A DNA stretch of 64,000 bases from assembly GCF_011074955.1 (NCBI RefSeq), contig NZ_WUQJ01000028.1, positions 104,183 to 168,182 on the forward strand. Direction: 5' to 3'. Origin of the DNA: Marinobacter caseinilyticus. Its GTDB lineage: Bacteria; Pseudomonadota; Gammaproteobacteria; Pseudomonadales; Oleiphilaceae. Positions 1-10,175 of the stretch are shown here, piece after piece; position 1 is the first letter of the stretch; each line of letters starts with the position of its first letter. The position numbers were made by a program, and so were the translations under genes. The notes beneath the pieces were generated by a model. It searched no databases. It was given only the letters and a program-made list of their open reading frames with translations, and had not been told where the DNA came from.

Positions 1-53
1 TCGTTGAGTGACGGCGGTTCGGGTGCGGCTATGATAAGAAAAACGGCCAACAA

Positions 54-81
54 TTGCATCGCTGATTCGTATGGGTATAAC
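54..81 (+). promoter_or_regulatory. candidate sigma70 promoter of cysH
   Basis: A -35-like TTGCAT (54-59) and a -10-like TATAAC (76-81) are separated by 16 bp and lie about 80 bp upstream of the cysH start codon. This is a match by eye only. CysB-activated promoters often have weak -35 boxes, so activation by the neighbouring regulator is plausible, but I did not recognise a CysB site. Confidence 0.35.
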
Positions 82-160
82 GATAGATGCCCAGATTCCT
101 TCAGCCTGACCACAGACGGTGGTAGATTTGTTACAAAATTTCTCGGATTCAAGGGCACTT

Positions 161-883
161 ATGACCGATATCGACCAACTGAACCGCGACCTTGCCGACC
201 AGTCGCCCCGCGCCATCATTAAAGCGGCACTGGCGCGATATGACAACATAGCCATTTCTTTTAGCGGTGCAGAGGATGTTGCATTGATTGAACTGGCCCA
301 CAAAATGACCGACAACCTCCAGGTATTCACGCTGGACACGGGCAGACTCCACCCCGAAACCTACGAGTTCATCGACAAAGTTTCCCGGCACTACGGTATC
401 AAAATTGAAGTCCTGTTCCCGGATGCGGGCGAAGTGGAAGCCTTGGTGACCAAGAAAGGCCTGTTCAGTTTTTATGAGGATGGGCATTCGGAGTGTTGCG
501 GTATCCGCAAGGTAAACCCGTTACGGCGCAAGCTGGCAACCGTGGATGCCTGGATCACCGGCCAGCGTCATGACCAGAGCCCCGACACGCGAAACGACGT
601 GCCGGTCGTTCAGCGCGACCAGGCGTTTTCAACTGACACCAGGACTCTGGTCAAATTTAACCCCCTGGCGAACTGGTCATCGAAAGAAGTCTGGGATTAT
701 ATCCGTATGACGGAGGCACCCTTTAACAGCCTGCATGAGAAGGGTTTTGTCAGCATTGGTTGCCAGCCCTGCACACGTCCAATCCTACCGGGACAGCACG
801 AACGTGAAGGGCGCTGGTGGTGGGAAGAGGCCACCAAAAAAGAATGTGGCCTGCACGCCGGTAATGTCATTGCCCACGACTGA
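161..883 (+). CDS. cysH: assimilatory adenylyl-sulfate (APS) reductase CysH
   Basis: Reduces activated sulfate (APS) to sulfite in cytoplasmic assimilatory sulfate reduction. The 240-aa product has the nucleotide-binding SFSGAED motif (residues 34-40), [10 protein letters not shown], the cysteine pairs ECCGIRK (Cys112-113) and GCQPC (Cys201, 204), which mark the 4Fe-4S APS-reductase type rather than enteric PAPS reductase, and a C-terminal ECGLH with the catalytic cysteine. I chose the ATG at 161 because AAGGG lies about 5 nt upstream and the length then fits the family; an in-frame GTG at 119 would add 14 unconserved residues. It is convergent with cysB, whose product normally activates this pathway. 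Confidence 0.95.
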   Translation: MTDIDQLNRDLADQSPRAIIKAALARYDNIAISFSGAEDVALIELAHKMTDNLQVFTLDTGRLHPETYEFIDKVSRHYGIKIEVLFPDAGEVEALVTKKGLFSFYEDGHSECCGIRKVNPLRRKLATVDAWITGQRHDQSPDTRNDVPVVQRDQAFSTDTRTLVKFNPLANWSSKEVWDYIRMTEAPFNSLHEKGFVSIGCQPCTRPILPGQHEREGRWWWEEATKKECGLHAGNVIAHD

Positions 884-917
884 GCGAGTCAGCGGTGGTG
901 TGCTGGGACATCGCCGC

Positions 918-1934
<1,017 letters not shown>

Positions 1935-2204
1935 TCAGTATTCGTATAAAAATATCATCAAGCATACTTTTAAAGAATAGATAGTGCTTAATGATGCAGT
2001 GTAGACCAAAACTGACGTTATAGTGTGTTGCCGCTGTTTAATGTCAGTGCGGCGCTTGACTTCACAGTGACAAAGCACACAATCCCGTACTCAGACGGTT
2101 CAAACCTGTCGCTAAAGGACTGTGAGCGCGTGTTTTTACTCCCGATACTTTGTAATGGTCACGTAATTGCCACGGACTAGCCACAAAAAATAGCCACGGA
2201 TAAG

Positions 2205-4892
2205 ATGCTTCTTACGACGAAGTTTTTGCCACCAGCGCCAGATGCACGGGCAGTCCAGAGAGACCGGCTCCAGCAATGGCTTGCGCCCAGAGCCAACAAG
2301 AGGCTCAACCTGGTTGTTGCACCTGCGGGGTTTGGCAAGACGACGTTGGTGAACCAGTGGTGCGGTCAATCCGACCAACCTGTCTCCTGGTTATCCCTCG
2401 ATGAGAACGATGACGACCCTCGGCGTTTTTGGCAGTATGTAACGGGTGCCTTTGCCCATAGCGGCCTTGAGGCACTGGATGATTGCCGGCAATTGCTCAG
2501 TAGTTGCTCGATCCCGGAGCTGGAAGGCGCCATAACAGCACTACTCAATGCGTTGGCAGCGGCCCCTGAAAATCATCGGATACTGGTGCTTGACGATTAT
2601 CACCTGATCGGTGATACCCGCATACACCGTCAGCTCAGCTTTTTTGTCGACTACTTACCACCTTCAATAACACTTGTGTTGGCATCACGTATTGAGCCGG
2701 ACTTGCCGATCGCCCGTTGGCGAGTAAGACAGTGGGTCGATGAGATTCACCCGCAAATGCTGGCGTTCTCGGAAGATGAATGCCGAAGGTTTTTTGAAGA
2801 TTATATGTCACTTACCCTGTCTGCCGAGGACGCCCGACAGGTATGGCAGCGGACAGAAGGATGGGTGGCCGCCATGCAACTGGCGGCATTGTCTGGAAAA
2901 GAGCTCGCAGCTGCCACTGGCCAAAACAGCCCCCCTATCCATGTCGACAGCCGTCAGATCAGCGAATACGTGCTCTCCGAAGTACTCGAACAGCAGACTC
3001 AGGATGTCCATCGTTTTCTACTCGATACCGCTGGCTGCCCACGCCTCTGTGCCTCCTTGTGTAACCACGTGAGGGATCGCGAAGACAGCCAGGAATTGCT
3101 GGAACTGCTGACTCGTCAGAACCTGTTTCTTATTCCTTTGGACACCCAAGGAGAATGGTTTCGGTATCACGACCTGTTTCGTGAAGCGCTGCTTCAGCGC
3201 GTCCGGCAAACCGAATCCAAAAAACTGGCAGACCGGCAGTCACTTGCTATTCAATGGCTGTTGGAACACGACCACATTCAGGAAGGCATCAGCCAAATCG
3301 TCCAGCGCAAAGACTGGCCCTGGCTTGCCAAAGTGCTTGAGCAGCATGGTAACAACCTGATCCACGGCGGGTTTCATTTGCCGGTTCTGGACTGGCTGCA
3401 GGTACTGCCGGCAGACGTGGTTCAGGACAGCCCAAGACTGATGATGCTGCACATATGGGCGCTGTTTTTTGCGAACAGAGTTGACCGGATTGAGCCACTG
3501 CTCAACCCACTGGAGGATATGCTTGACCATCGAGTCGCTGACTCACATCCGGATGCGGAAGGCGCGCTGGGATTACAGAGCGAACTGTCCCTGATGCGAT
3601 CCTACCTGGCCCGATCCAGAAGTGACGATCAAAGTGCCAGCGACCTCACTCAACAAGTGCTTCGTGATATCGACCACACGAAAATACCATTGAAATCGGT
3701 TACTTATTACGGTGTTGGCCTCGACTACTTTGGGAAAGGCGAACTCGCATCGGCGGAAGAAGCCCTTAAATCGGCCGTTGATTACGGGGAGCTCGAACGC
3801 AAACCCTCTACCGTACTATCCAGTGGTGGCTTACTGGCGTGGATTCAGTTTAACCGTGGCGACATTGAGCTGGCATTGACCACTTGCACGTCTGTGCGCG
3901 ATTGGGTTGACCGTTATTACAACGACCCCAAACAACCCAGGCTAATATCCTGCTGGCAAAACAGCGCGCTGGTGGAGATATACCGGGAACGTAATGAACC
4001 CGAGCTTGCCGCATCCTATCTGGCGCCATTGCTCAGTCATGTTGAAAACGGCACCGAGCCTGGACAACACGTCATCATTCAATACGTGCGAGCGCACCTG
4101 GCCTTTAGCCAGGGTCACTACCAGGATGCCCTGGCGGCCCTGGAAGATGCGGAGCTGGTAGCCGAGCGCCGGCGAAAACACATTGTGTTCGAACCGCCCA
4201 GCTGTGCAGCGCTCAAAGCCCGCTGCTTTCTCGCCCTGGGGACGACCGAACGGGCAATGGAATGGCTTGCGGTTCGAGAGTTGGCTCAACCTAAAAACCC
4301 GTTGAATCGAGAACAGAGTGACATCAGTGCCGCTCGCGTACTGATCGCCGTCGGTGAGCCTAAAAAAGCGATTGGCCTGCTTGCACCGCTGCGGCTGAGT
4401 ACTGAGCACAGTCAGCACGACCGCCATTTGATTGAAGTGCTTGTGACCTATGCAGAAGCGCTGAATGCCGAAGGCTATGTCGCCGATGCCGATGCCATGC
4501 TTGCCCAAGGGCTTAGACGTGCTGCCAGTGCGGGTTTCATGAGAATGTTTGCCGAAGAAAGCGCTGGTGTAAAAAGCATGATCATGCGCCTGCCCGGCAG
4601 TGACATTCCTGAAGCCTGGTTCAACCAACTGAAGTCCATGCTCTCACAGCAGGCGCCTCAGCCGAACAATCAGGACACCTCATCCCACAATGCGTTAATT
4701 GAACCGCTTAGCGCACGAGAACAGGAGGTTTTGTCGCTGATTCACGAAGGTCTGGCCAATAAGGATATCGCACTTCACATGAAGGTGGCGGCAACCACGG
4801 TCAAAGCACACATCCGCAACCTGTATGGCAAACTGGATGTCGGCAGCCGAACCGAAGCGCTGGCAAGAGCTCGACAGTTGGGGCTGCTGTAA
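2205..4892 (+). CDS. MalT-like ATP-dependent LuxR-family (LAL) regulator
   Basis: Large ATP-binding transcription regulator of the MalT/LAL (STAND) type, 895 aa against 901 for E. coli MalT. The N-terminal NTPase has Walker A APAGFGKTT (39-47) and Walker B ILVLDDYH (about 126-133). A helical TPR-like sensor region fills the middle. A LuxR/GerE HTH (LSAREQEVLSLIHEGLANKD and VKAHIRNLYGKL, about 832-895) ends the protein. No maltose, alkane or glycerol genes lie beside it, so the inducer cannot be inferred and the symbol malT is withheld. It is transcribed away from cysB. A near-perfect CRP operator lies 13 bp after its stop codon. Confidence 0.85.
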   Translation: MLLTTKFLPPAPDARAVQRDRLQQWLAPRANKRLNLVVAPAGFGKTTLVNQWCGQSDQPVSWLSLDENDDDPRRFWQYVTGAFAHSGLEALDDCRQLLSSCSIPELEGAITALLNALAAAPENHRILVLDDYHLIGDTRIHRQLSFFVDYLPPSITLVLASRIEPDLPIARWRVRQWVDEIHPQMLAFSEDECRRFFEDYMSLTLSAEDARQVWQRTEGWVAAMQLAALSGKELAAATGQNSPPIHVDSRQISEYVLSEVLEQQTQDVHRFLLDTAGCPRLCASLCNHVRDREDSQELLELLTRQNLFLIPLDTQGEWFRYHDLFREALLQRVRQTESKKLADRQSLAIQWLLEHDHIQEGISQIVQRKDWPWLAKVLEQHGNNLIHGGFHLPVLDWLQVLPADVVQDSPRLMMLHIWALFFANRVDRIEPLLNPLEDMLDHRVADSHPDAEGALGLQSELSLMRSYLARSRSDDQSASDLTQQVLRDIDHTKIPLKSVTYYGVGLDYFGKGELASAEEALKSAVDYGELERKPSTVLSSGGLLAWIQFNRGDIELALTTCTSVRDWVDRYYNDPKQPRLISCWQNSALVEIYRERNEPELAASYLAPLLSHVENGTEPGQHVIIQYVRAHLAFSQGHYQDALAALEDAELVAERRRKHIVFEPPSCAALKARCFLALGTTERAMEWLAVRELAQPKNPLNREQSDISAARVLIAVGEPKKAIGLLAPLRLSTEHSQHDRHLIEVLVTYAEALNAEGYVADADAMLAQGLRRAASAGFMRMFAEESAGVKSMIMRLPGSDIPEAWFNQLKSMLSQQAPQPNNQDTSSHNALIEPLSAREQEVLSLIHEGLANKDIALHMKVAATTVKAHIRNLYGKLDVGSRTEALARARQLGLL

Positions 4893-4902
4893 AACGTACG
4901 GT

Positions 4903-4924
4903 TTATGTGAACCAGATCACACTA
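4903..4924. promoter_or_regulatory. near-consensus CRP/Vfr operator
   Basis: The core TGTGA-ACCAGA-TCACA (4906-4921) has both CRP half-sites intact at the canonical 6-bp spacing, inside a 22-bp site. It lies 13 bp after the MalT-like gene and points into a gene-free stretch that ends in a terminator at 5105-5138. The nearest minus-strand promoter need (dinG operon) is far away, so the likely target is a short plus-strand transcript or an unrecognised one. Confidence 0.7.
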
Positions 4925-4946
4925 TAGGCCCATTTATATCGTCCAC

Positions 4947-5133
4947 TACGCCCTTTGGACGATCCGGATACGCCCCCTACTCCTCTATGATTACTTCAAC
5001 GGTGAGGGAAACCTCATCAGGAATTTGAAACTTCAGGCCTTCAAATCTCCGCTTCTGCGCTCTGTCGCGCAAGGGCTCCAGGAAAACCAGGGCCCTGTCT
5101 TCCTAAAGTGCCACCCATTTGGGCTGGCACTTT
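4947..5133 (+). ncRNA. candidate CRP-controlled small RNA (hypothetical)
   Basis: Between the CRP operator (4903-4924) and the intrinsic terminator (5105-5138) are about 180 nt without a credible reading frame. A short transcript is the simplest reading. The -10 is not clear: TATATC (4935-4940) and CGGATA (4965-4970) are possibilities, so the 5' end is a guess. I see no similarity to Spot 42 or CrcZ. The terminator could alternatively serve the MalT-like gene, with the operator acting on something else. Confidence 0.25.
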
Positions 5134-5138
5134 TTTTT
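5105..5138 (+). terminator. strong rho-independent terminator
   Basis: The arms AAAGTGCCA (5105-5113) and TGGCACTTT (5125-5133) form a 9-bp stem, with an inner CCC/GGG pairing, followed by a run of eight T (5131-5138). It ends plus-strand transcription about 213 bp after the MalT-like gene. Confidence 0.85.
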
Positions 5139-5154
5139 GTTTAACGCGAAAGGG

Positions 5155-5430
5155 CATCAACCCACGGTCTCTGCCAGCTGTCACCGAAGACGGCTGCGTG
5201 CCTATGTAGCCGACGCTTCAGCTTTGGAGCAGGCCCGCGGCCTGCCAGATGAACGCTCAGGACCCTGGCGGGCCCTCCGAAGTTGAAGCACCGGCTACAA
5301 AAACAATTCCTGCAGAGACAGGCGCTCCGGCTGGACGCGGCCGTGATTCCCGGTAAAGTGCGATGACCTTTTCTGCCCACCATGGGTTTTACCGACTTTC
5401 GGTGCGTGCTACCTCGATCGCCGTTCACCG
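5155..5430. repeat. dispersed intergenic palindromic repeat, copy A
   Basis: The core 5206-5298 is a long imperfect inverted repeat. The left arm begins GTAGCCGACGCTTCAGCTT; the right arm reads, on the other strand, GTAGCCGGTGCTTCAACTT, and both continue into GGCCCGC near the loop. The same left arm recurs at 31072 and 36278 in the same orientation. Flanking similarity to those copies is weaker than the core, so the outer limits are approximate. The element sits 24 bp downstream of the dinG stop codon. A 95-codon minus-strand frame across it has no support. Confidence 0.7.
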
Positions 5431-5453
5431 ATACCGCGGAAGACCCATCCCAA

Positions 5454-7622
5454 TCAGTGTTCGATCAGTCGCCGAAACGGTGGTAGCGCATCCAAAAGCA
5501 ATTGCCCATAACGACGATTAACGATGCGACGATCAAGAATGGTCACTCGGCCGGTATCGGATTCCGTTCTGAGCAGCCTACCCACCGCCTGGACAAGCTT
5601 AATGGAGGCGTCAGGGACCGTTATTTCCATGAACGGATTGCCACCACGCCGCGTTACCCACTCGGCGAGACTGGCTTCAATCGGATCATCGGGTACTGAA
5701 AAGGGCAATCGGGTTATGACCACATGGCTCAGATAGGTCCCGGGCAAATCAATGCCCTCGGCAAAGCTGGCGACGCCGAACAGGACGCTGGGGCGCCCCG
5801 AATCTATCCGTTCACAATGGCGGCGCAACACTTCGCCTTTTGCCATATCGTCCTGGGTAGTAATCAGATCAGGGTATTCGGGACTCAATCGGTCCCGTAC
5901 CGCGTTCATCTGTTTACGCGATGTGAACAAAACCAGTGTGGCCTTCTCCCCGGCCCACAGCTTCGGAAGCTGCTCGACCAGAGCATCGGTGAATGCGTCT
6001 ACTTCGGTCGGTAGCGCCTTCATCATAGGCACCTCGACCGTGGCCATCTCGCCATATCGGAACGAACTTGGCACCACCAGGAAACGGCTCTCCTTGGGCA
6101 AGCCTGCCCTGGCCTGCAGCCGATCAAATCGACCCAGCGCCGTCAAAGTAGCACTGGTCAGAATGGCACCGTAGACACGGGACCAAAGGCGCGTATACAG
6201 CAAACTGTCAGCCAACACCGGGCTGCTGTAGAGGGTAATGTCCTCCGCATGCTCCCATCGCTGTCGTATGGCCCACCGGGCCGGTGGCGGCCCTTTGTAT
6301 TGGCTCTTTCCGCTCTCTTCCTCGGCATTCTGTTGTTTCTGTGTCCAGGCAACCCAGAGCCGGAGCTGGTCCTCGGACCGACTGTGAAAGGCGCCCAACA
6401 CAGGGTACCAGGCTTCCGCCGTCGGGCGATCCACATCATTTTCTCGCTTCTCATCAAACGCTTTCTGCAATTCGTCGACCAGCACGCCAAGTTGGCGTGA
6501 TAAGGCCGCGGTGGCGATCTGAGCCGCTGCAGCCAGCTCTGATAACGCCTCCGGTAACTGCCCTTCTGGATAGCGCCACTGAGCGGTGCGGCGCTCATCG
6601 CTGAACTCCCACTCCGTATTGCGCTCGGATTCGTCATACACCTGAACGATGACGTTATCCAAATCACGCCCGGCGCTGCTTATTTTGTCGATCGTCTTGG
6701 CGGCCAGGGTGCCCGGTGTCAGATAAGGCGGCATTTTCGCCAACGCCTGTGATAATTGCTTCAACCATTGACGGGTGCCGTTCAGCGGAACTGACGCGGC
6801 GAAGTGATTCAGGGCCTTGTCGGGCAAATGGTGGGCTTCGTCAAAAATAAACAGGGCATTCTCCGGCTCCGGCAGAATGGCTCCGCCGCCTAACGCCAAA
6901 TCCGCCAACACCAGGTCGTGGTTGGCAACGATGACATCGGCATCGTCCAGGCCTTTGCGAGCCTCAAAAAACGCACAGCTGTCGAAATAACTGCAATGCC
7001 GGTTGGTGCACTGTCGGTGGTCAGTGGTGACCTGTCGCCAGGTGTCATCCGGAATCTGGCTGGGCCAGTGATCTCGATCACCATCCCATTCACGGGCTCC
7101 GTAGCGCGCCAGCATGTCCTCAAAGAATTCCCGGGTACCGGGAGCCTCATCCCGCGGCTCGTCAAGCACGAACAACGGAATGTTGTCACTGTCGCCCACG
7201 CCCTCTTCGTGCAGGCGGCTTTCAAGTCGGGACAGGCAGAGATACCGGCCACGTCCTTTAGCCAGGGTCCAGGTATAGTCCAGATTGCTGTGCCGTTTCA
7301 GGTCCGGCAAGTCCTTGTGAACGATCTGGTCCTGCAGCGCCACAGTAGCCGTGGAAATGACGAGTTTTTTCCCCAGTGCCTGTGCCACGGGAATGGCGGA
7401 TATCAAATAGGCCAATGTTTTACCAGTACCGGTACCGGCCTCGACCACACAGGCCGCGGGAGCCGAAGTACGCAGACCATCGTTGGCCGTGATACCACCA
7501 ATATAGCGGGCGATTTCCGCGATCATCAGCCTTTGGCCATATCGCGCTCGAATACCCTTGCCACCAAGGACATCCCGGTACGCTTGCTGAATCGACTGTT
7601 TTACTGGCTCCGCTAATGGCAT
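5454..7622 (-). CDS. dinG: ATP-dependent 5'-3' DNA helicase DinG (Fe-S, XPD-like)
   Basis: Superfamily 2 iron-sulfur helicase acting on damaged or R-loop-containing DNA. The 722-aa product compares with 716 in E. coli. Walker A EAGTGTGKT is at 61-69. Four cysteines at 129, 205, 210 and 216 have the spacing of the DinG 4Fe-4S cluster. The DEAH box (FDEAHHLP) is near 260, and the C-terminal helicase motifs GVASFAEGIDLPG and QAVGRLLRTESD are present. Its ATG overlaps the stop of gspB as TGATG, so translation is probably coupled. It is the last gene of exeA-gspB-dinG and is followed by repeat copy A. The paralogue YoaA is an alternative name; the Fe-S cysteines do not separate the two. Confidence 0.9.
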   Translation of the reverse strand: MPLAEPVKQSIQQAYRDVLGGKGIRARYGQRLMIAEIARYIGGITANDGLRTSAPAACVVEAGTGTGKTLAYLISAIPVAQALGKKLVISTATVALQDQIVHKDLPDLKRHSNLDYTWTLAKGRGRYLCLSRLESRLHEEGVGDSDNIPLFVLDEPRDEAPGTREFFEDMLARYGAREWDGDRDHWPSQIPDDTWRQVTTDHRQCTNRHCSYFDSCAFFEARKGLDDADVIVANHDLVLADLALGGGAILPEPENALFIFDEAHHLPDKALNHFAASVPLNGTRQWLKQLSQALAKMPPYLTPGTLAAKTIDKISSAGRDLDNVIVQVYDESERNTEWEFSDERRTAQWRYPEGQLPEALSELAAAAQIATAALSRQLGVLVDELQKAFDEKRENDVDRPTAEAWYPVLGAFHSRSEDQLRLWVAWTQKQQNAEEESGKSQYKGPPPARWAIRQRWEHAEDITLYSSPVLADSLLYTRLWSRVYGAILTSATLTALGRFDRLQARAGLPKESRFLVVPSSFRYGEMATVEVPMMKALPTEVDAFTDALVEQLPKLWAGEKATLVLFTSRKQMNAVRDRLSPEYPDLITTQDDMAKGEVLRRHCERIDSGRPSVLFGVASFAEGIDLPGTYLSHVVITRLPFSVPDDPIEASLAEWVTRRGGNPFMEITVPDASIKLVQAVGRLLRTESDTGRVTILDRRIVNRRYGQLLLDALPPFRRLIEH

Positions 7623-8356
7623 CAGCGGGGGCTTATCCAGTCCCGGACGACACCGACCCGGAAACGGCGGCCATCAAGGCTTAGCTCCACGCCATCGGCG
7701 GTAATCCGGTCAACCCGAATGCCGGAGAAACTGTCCCCGGCACGGAGGTATTGGTCATTAATCATGACTCGCCGGGCCGATGGATCTGAAGCATACACGT
7801 GACTATTGAAGATAAGCGTCGGTACTCGGTGCTGAAAGGACATGGGCAACTCAACCAGGTGAGGCACTCGCTCATTGGAATTGTACGGGACAGTCGGAGG
7901 TGTCGCCGCCTTTCTGTTGCCATCGGACGTGCTCCACGATGGCACGATCATTGTGGGACGATCCTGGGTCGTATCTGGCGGCTCCACACCCTGTCCAAGC
8001 GCGTCTACCGGCTGTTCCATCGTGGTCTTCTCTGGAGGTCTCTCTGACTCGACAGCGGGCACGGGCACGGCCACGACTTCGGCGCCGTCGAAGTCAGTGT
8101 CCTCGGTGATTTGCGAGGCTTCAGATGCCTGCCCCGATGCCAGGGATGCACCCTGAGACATAAACCCAATGCTGGGCCAGAACACAGCTGCAAGGATGAT
8201 GGCATTCAGGATCAATCCACAACCCAGCCAAACCGACACTGGAGTGCTTTTTTTCTTGGGCTGATGAATCATTTGAACTTGCTGACCAAGGTCCGGAATG
8301 CGACCTTGCTGACGTTCGCTTTCGGATTTACGAAGTGCATCCAGAATATAGGACAT
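7622..8356 (-). CDS. gspB: type II secretion assembly protein GspB/ExeB
   Basis: Inner-membrane partner of ExeA, needed in characterised systems to place the secretin ring in the outer membrane. The 244-aa product starts with the family signature MSYILDALRKSESERQQG, has one membrane segment (about 41-60), a Pro/Glu-rich periplasmic linker, and a C-terminal GspB domain (from about 160) rich in short beta strands such as VMINDQYLRAGD. The ATG at 8356 is preceded by GAAGG inside the end of exeA, one base after the exeA stop. An upstream in-frame start would add 18 unconserved residues. No other gsp genes are in the window. Confidence 0.85.
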   Translation of the reverse strand: MSYILDALRKSESERQQGRIPDLGQQVQMIHQPKKKSTPVSVWLGCGLILNAIILAAVFWPSIGFMSQGASLASGQASEASQITEDTDFDGAEVVAVPVPAVESERPPEKTTMEQPVDALGQGVEPPDTTQDRPTMIVPSWSTSDGNRKAATPPTVPYNSNERVPHLVELPMSFQHRVPTLIFNSHVYASDPSARRVMINDQYLRAGDSFSGIRVDRITADGVELSLDGRRFRVGVVRDWISPR

Positions 8357-8357
8357 A

Positions 8358-10076
8358 CTAGCCTTCGCCTCCGTTAGGGATAAGCCTGGGGCGCCCCGGG
8401 TTGAGGTCATTACTGATCTGAATCAACGTCATCGCACCGGCAATACCGTCAGGCTTAAGACCCTTGTGTTGCTGATACCAACGGACCTGATCATCCAGAG
8501 TCATGGCTTCAACGCGTTCCTGCTCTTGCCAACCGGAACTCAAAGGTCGGATAACCTGCATGAGCTGCGAACTGAGCCACAGCTGTTTCCCCATGACACC
8601 TTCAATTTCCGATGCTTGCGTCATGTACGGCGGCATCCGCCAAAGCAGGGTATATTCACCCAACCAGTGTTGCTCTAACTGCTCTATGGCCACTTCTCTC
8701 GGACCGTTCCTGGACGCAATGGTCGCAACATCTCCAGCCAGCGTAATCAGCGTTACATAGGTTTTTTCGCCGTCACCACCCACCAAACTGAGAATGACAG
8801 GATGATTGAGCAGCATCATGCTACGCCAGTTGCCCGTTTTATACAGACAGCTCAAACTCTCGGTTTCGGCAAACTCACAAGCAATTGGGTTCAACCTCGG
8901 CTGGTAGTTAATGCCCCAAACCCCGAACAGCGACTGAAACGCATCGGCAAGCGGAACACTGTCGGTCGCCAGGTCAAAGGACAGGTCGTTTTCCTCGATG
9001 CCGTTTGCAAGCTCTGATGTTTCGGGTTCAGGCGTAGCGTCCGTCGAAATGTCCGGTGTTTCCTCCGGTGCCTCTTCACTGTTAACGGCCTCTGCAGCCA
9101 CGCTTTGCTCAACGGGGCCAGTGCCAGCCTTAAAAAAGAATTCATCGCCAGTGCTGATGACATCGTTTCCGAACAAGGCAGCCAGCACCACCAGGCAGGC
9201 CGTCACAGTCGCCAACAACGTCATGACCCCTAATCGTGTTTTGGTCTCTCGCAAGCCCCTCGGATTCATACCAGGTCCGAGAACCTCTTTGGCCGCCGAC
9301 TTCACATGGTGTGCATCCACACTCTGCTCGCCTTGCGAATAGGCTCCTAACAGCGCCCTGTCACTGATCAGGTTAATCAAACGCGGCACACCACCACTTC
9401 GGCGGTAGAGGGCTTTGACGGCCCCCGCGGTGAATAGATCGGAGCGCTGACCGGCAACACTCAGGCGATAACGCAAATACGCAGGTAGTTCACTGCGTTC
9501 CAGCGCATGGAGATGATAGCGCGCAGTTACGCGCTGAGAGAGTTGGCGAAGCTGGTTCTGGGCCAAGATGTCCTGCAGTTCCGGCTGCCCAAGTAATACA
9601 ATCTGCAACAGTTTCTTCTCGGCGGTTTCGAGATTGGTCAGCAATCGCAGTTGTTCGAGCACCTCGGCCGACAGGTTCTGTGCCTCATCGATCATCAAGA
9701 CCTTGTGTCGACCCGCCGCGTGCGCATCCAGCAGGTTCGTGTTGATCAGGTCAATCATCCGTTTGATGCTGGCGCCGGCCGGATGTTGAATACCCAGCTC
9801 GTCGCAAATGCTTGATAGCAACTCACGCGCGGACAATTTGGGGTTTAGAATCAGCGCAATATCAACGTGGCTCGGCACGTTTTCAATAAAGCAGCGGCTG
9901 ATAGTGGTTTTACCCGTCCCGACCTCGCCGGTGATAATGATAAAGCCGCCTTGTCCGTCAACACCGTACATAAGGTGTGCAAGCGCCTCTTTGTGGCGCT
10001 CGCTCAGGTAAAGGTAGCGGGGGTCAGGTGCAATGGAGAACGGAGGCTCCCGAAAACCAAAAAAATCGTAGTACAT
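8358..10076 (-). CDS. exeA: ExeA/GspA-type AAA ATPase with peptidoglycan-binding domain
   Basis: ATPase that works with GspB in secretin assembly through the peptidoglycan. The 572-aa product starts MYYDFFGFREPPFSIAPDPR, typical of ExeA. It has Walker A GEVGTGKTT (50-58) and Walker B VLMIDEAQ (126-133), followed by a single membrane segment (about 284-302). The periplasmic part carries a C39-peptidase-like stretch with LNHPVILSLVGG and a C-terminal peptidoglycan-binding domain containing WYQQHKGLKPDGIAG. It is the first gene of the exeA-gspB-dinG transcription unit. The 99 bp upstream must hold its promoter, but no clear boxes were seen. Confidence 0.88.
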   Translation of the reverse strand: MYYDFFGFREPPFSIAPDPRYLYLSERHKEALAHLMYGVDGQGGFIIITGEVGTGKTTISRCFIENVPSHVDIALILNPKLSARELLSSICDELGIQHPAGASIKRMIDLINTNLLDAHAAGRHKVLMIDEAQNLSAEVLEQLRLLTNLETAEKKLLQIVLLGQPELQDILAQNQLRQLSQRVTARYHLHALERSELPAYLRYRLSVAGQRSDLFTAGAVKALYRRSGGVPRLINLISDRALLGAYSQGEQSVDAHHVKSAAKEVLGPGMNPRGLRETKTRLGVMTLLATVTACLVVLAALFGNDVISTGDEFFFKAGTGPVEQSVAAEAVNSEEAPEETPDISTDATPEPETSELANGIEENDLSFDLATDSVPLADAFQSLFGVWGINYQPRLNPIACEFAETESLSCLYKTGNWRSMMLLNHPVILSLVGGDGEKTYVTLITLAGDVATIASRNGPREVAIEQLEQHWLGEYTLLWRMPPYMTQASEIEGVMGKQLWLSSQLMQVIRPLSSGWQEQERVEAMTLDDQVRWYQQHKGLKPDGIAGAMTLIQISNDLNPGRPRLIPNGGEG

Positions 10077-10175
10077 GAATGTCCAGTTTGGTGCGCACAG
10101 AGGTTACCAATCATACCGTTGCGGTCTTGCCACTGTCACTATCCGATCAAGAATGGAGGCCTGCACACTCAGCCT

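Noticed and set aside
884..917. Hairpin between cysH and cysB as a bidirectional terminator
   Set aside because: A 7-bp stem with a wobble pair can form, but there is no T run on either side.
4893..5104. MalT boxes downstream of the MalT-like regulator
   Set aside because: A CCCCCTACTCCTC stretch near 4973-4985 is only loosely like the GGGGAKGAGG box and stands alone.
5141..5428. 95-codon minus-strand frame downstream of dinG
   Set aside because: It is composed of the palindromic repeat, and its peptide has no family features.
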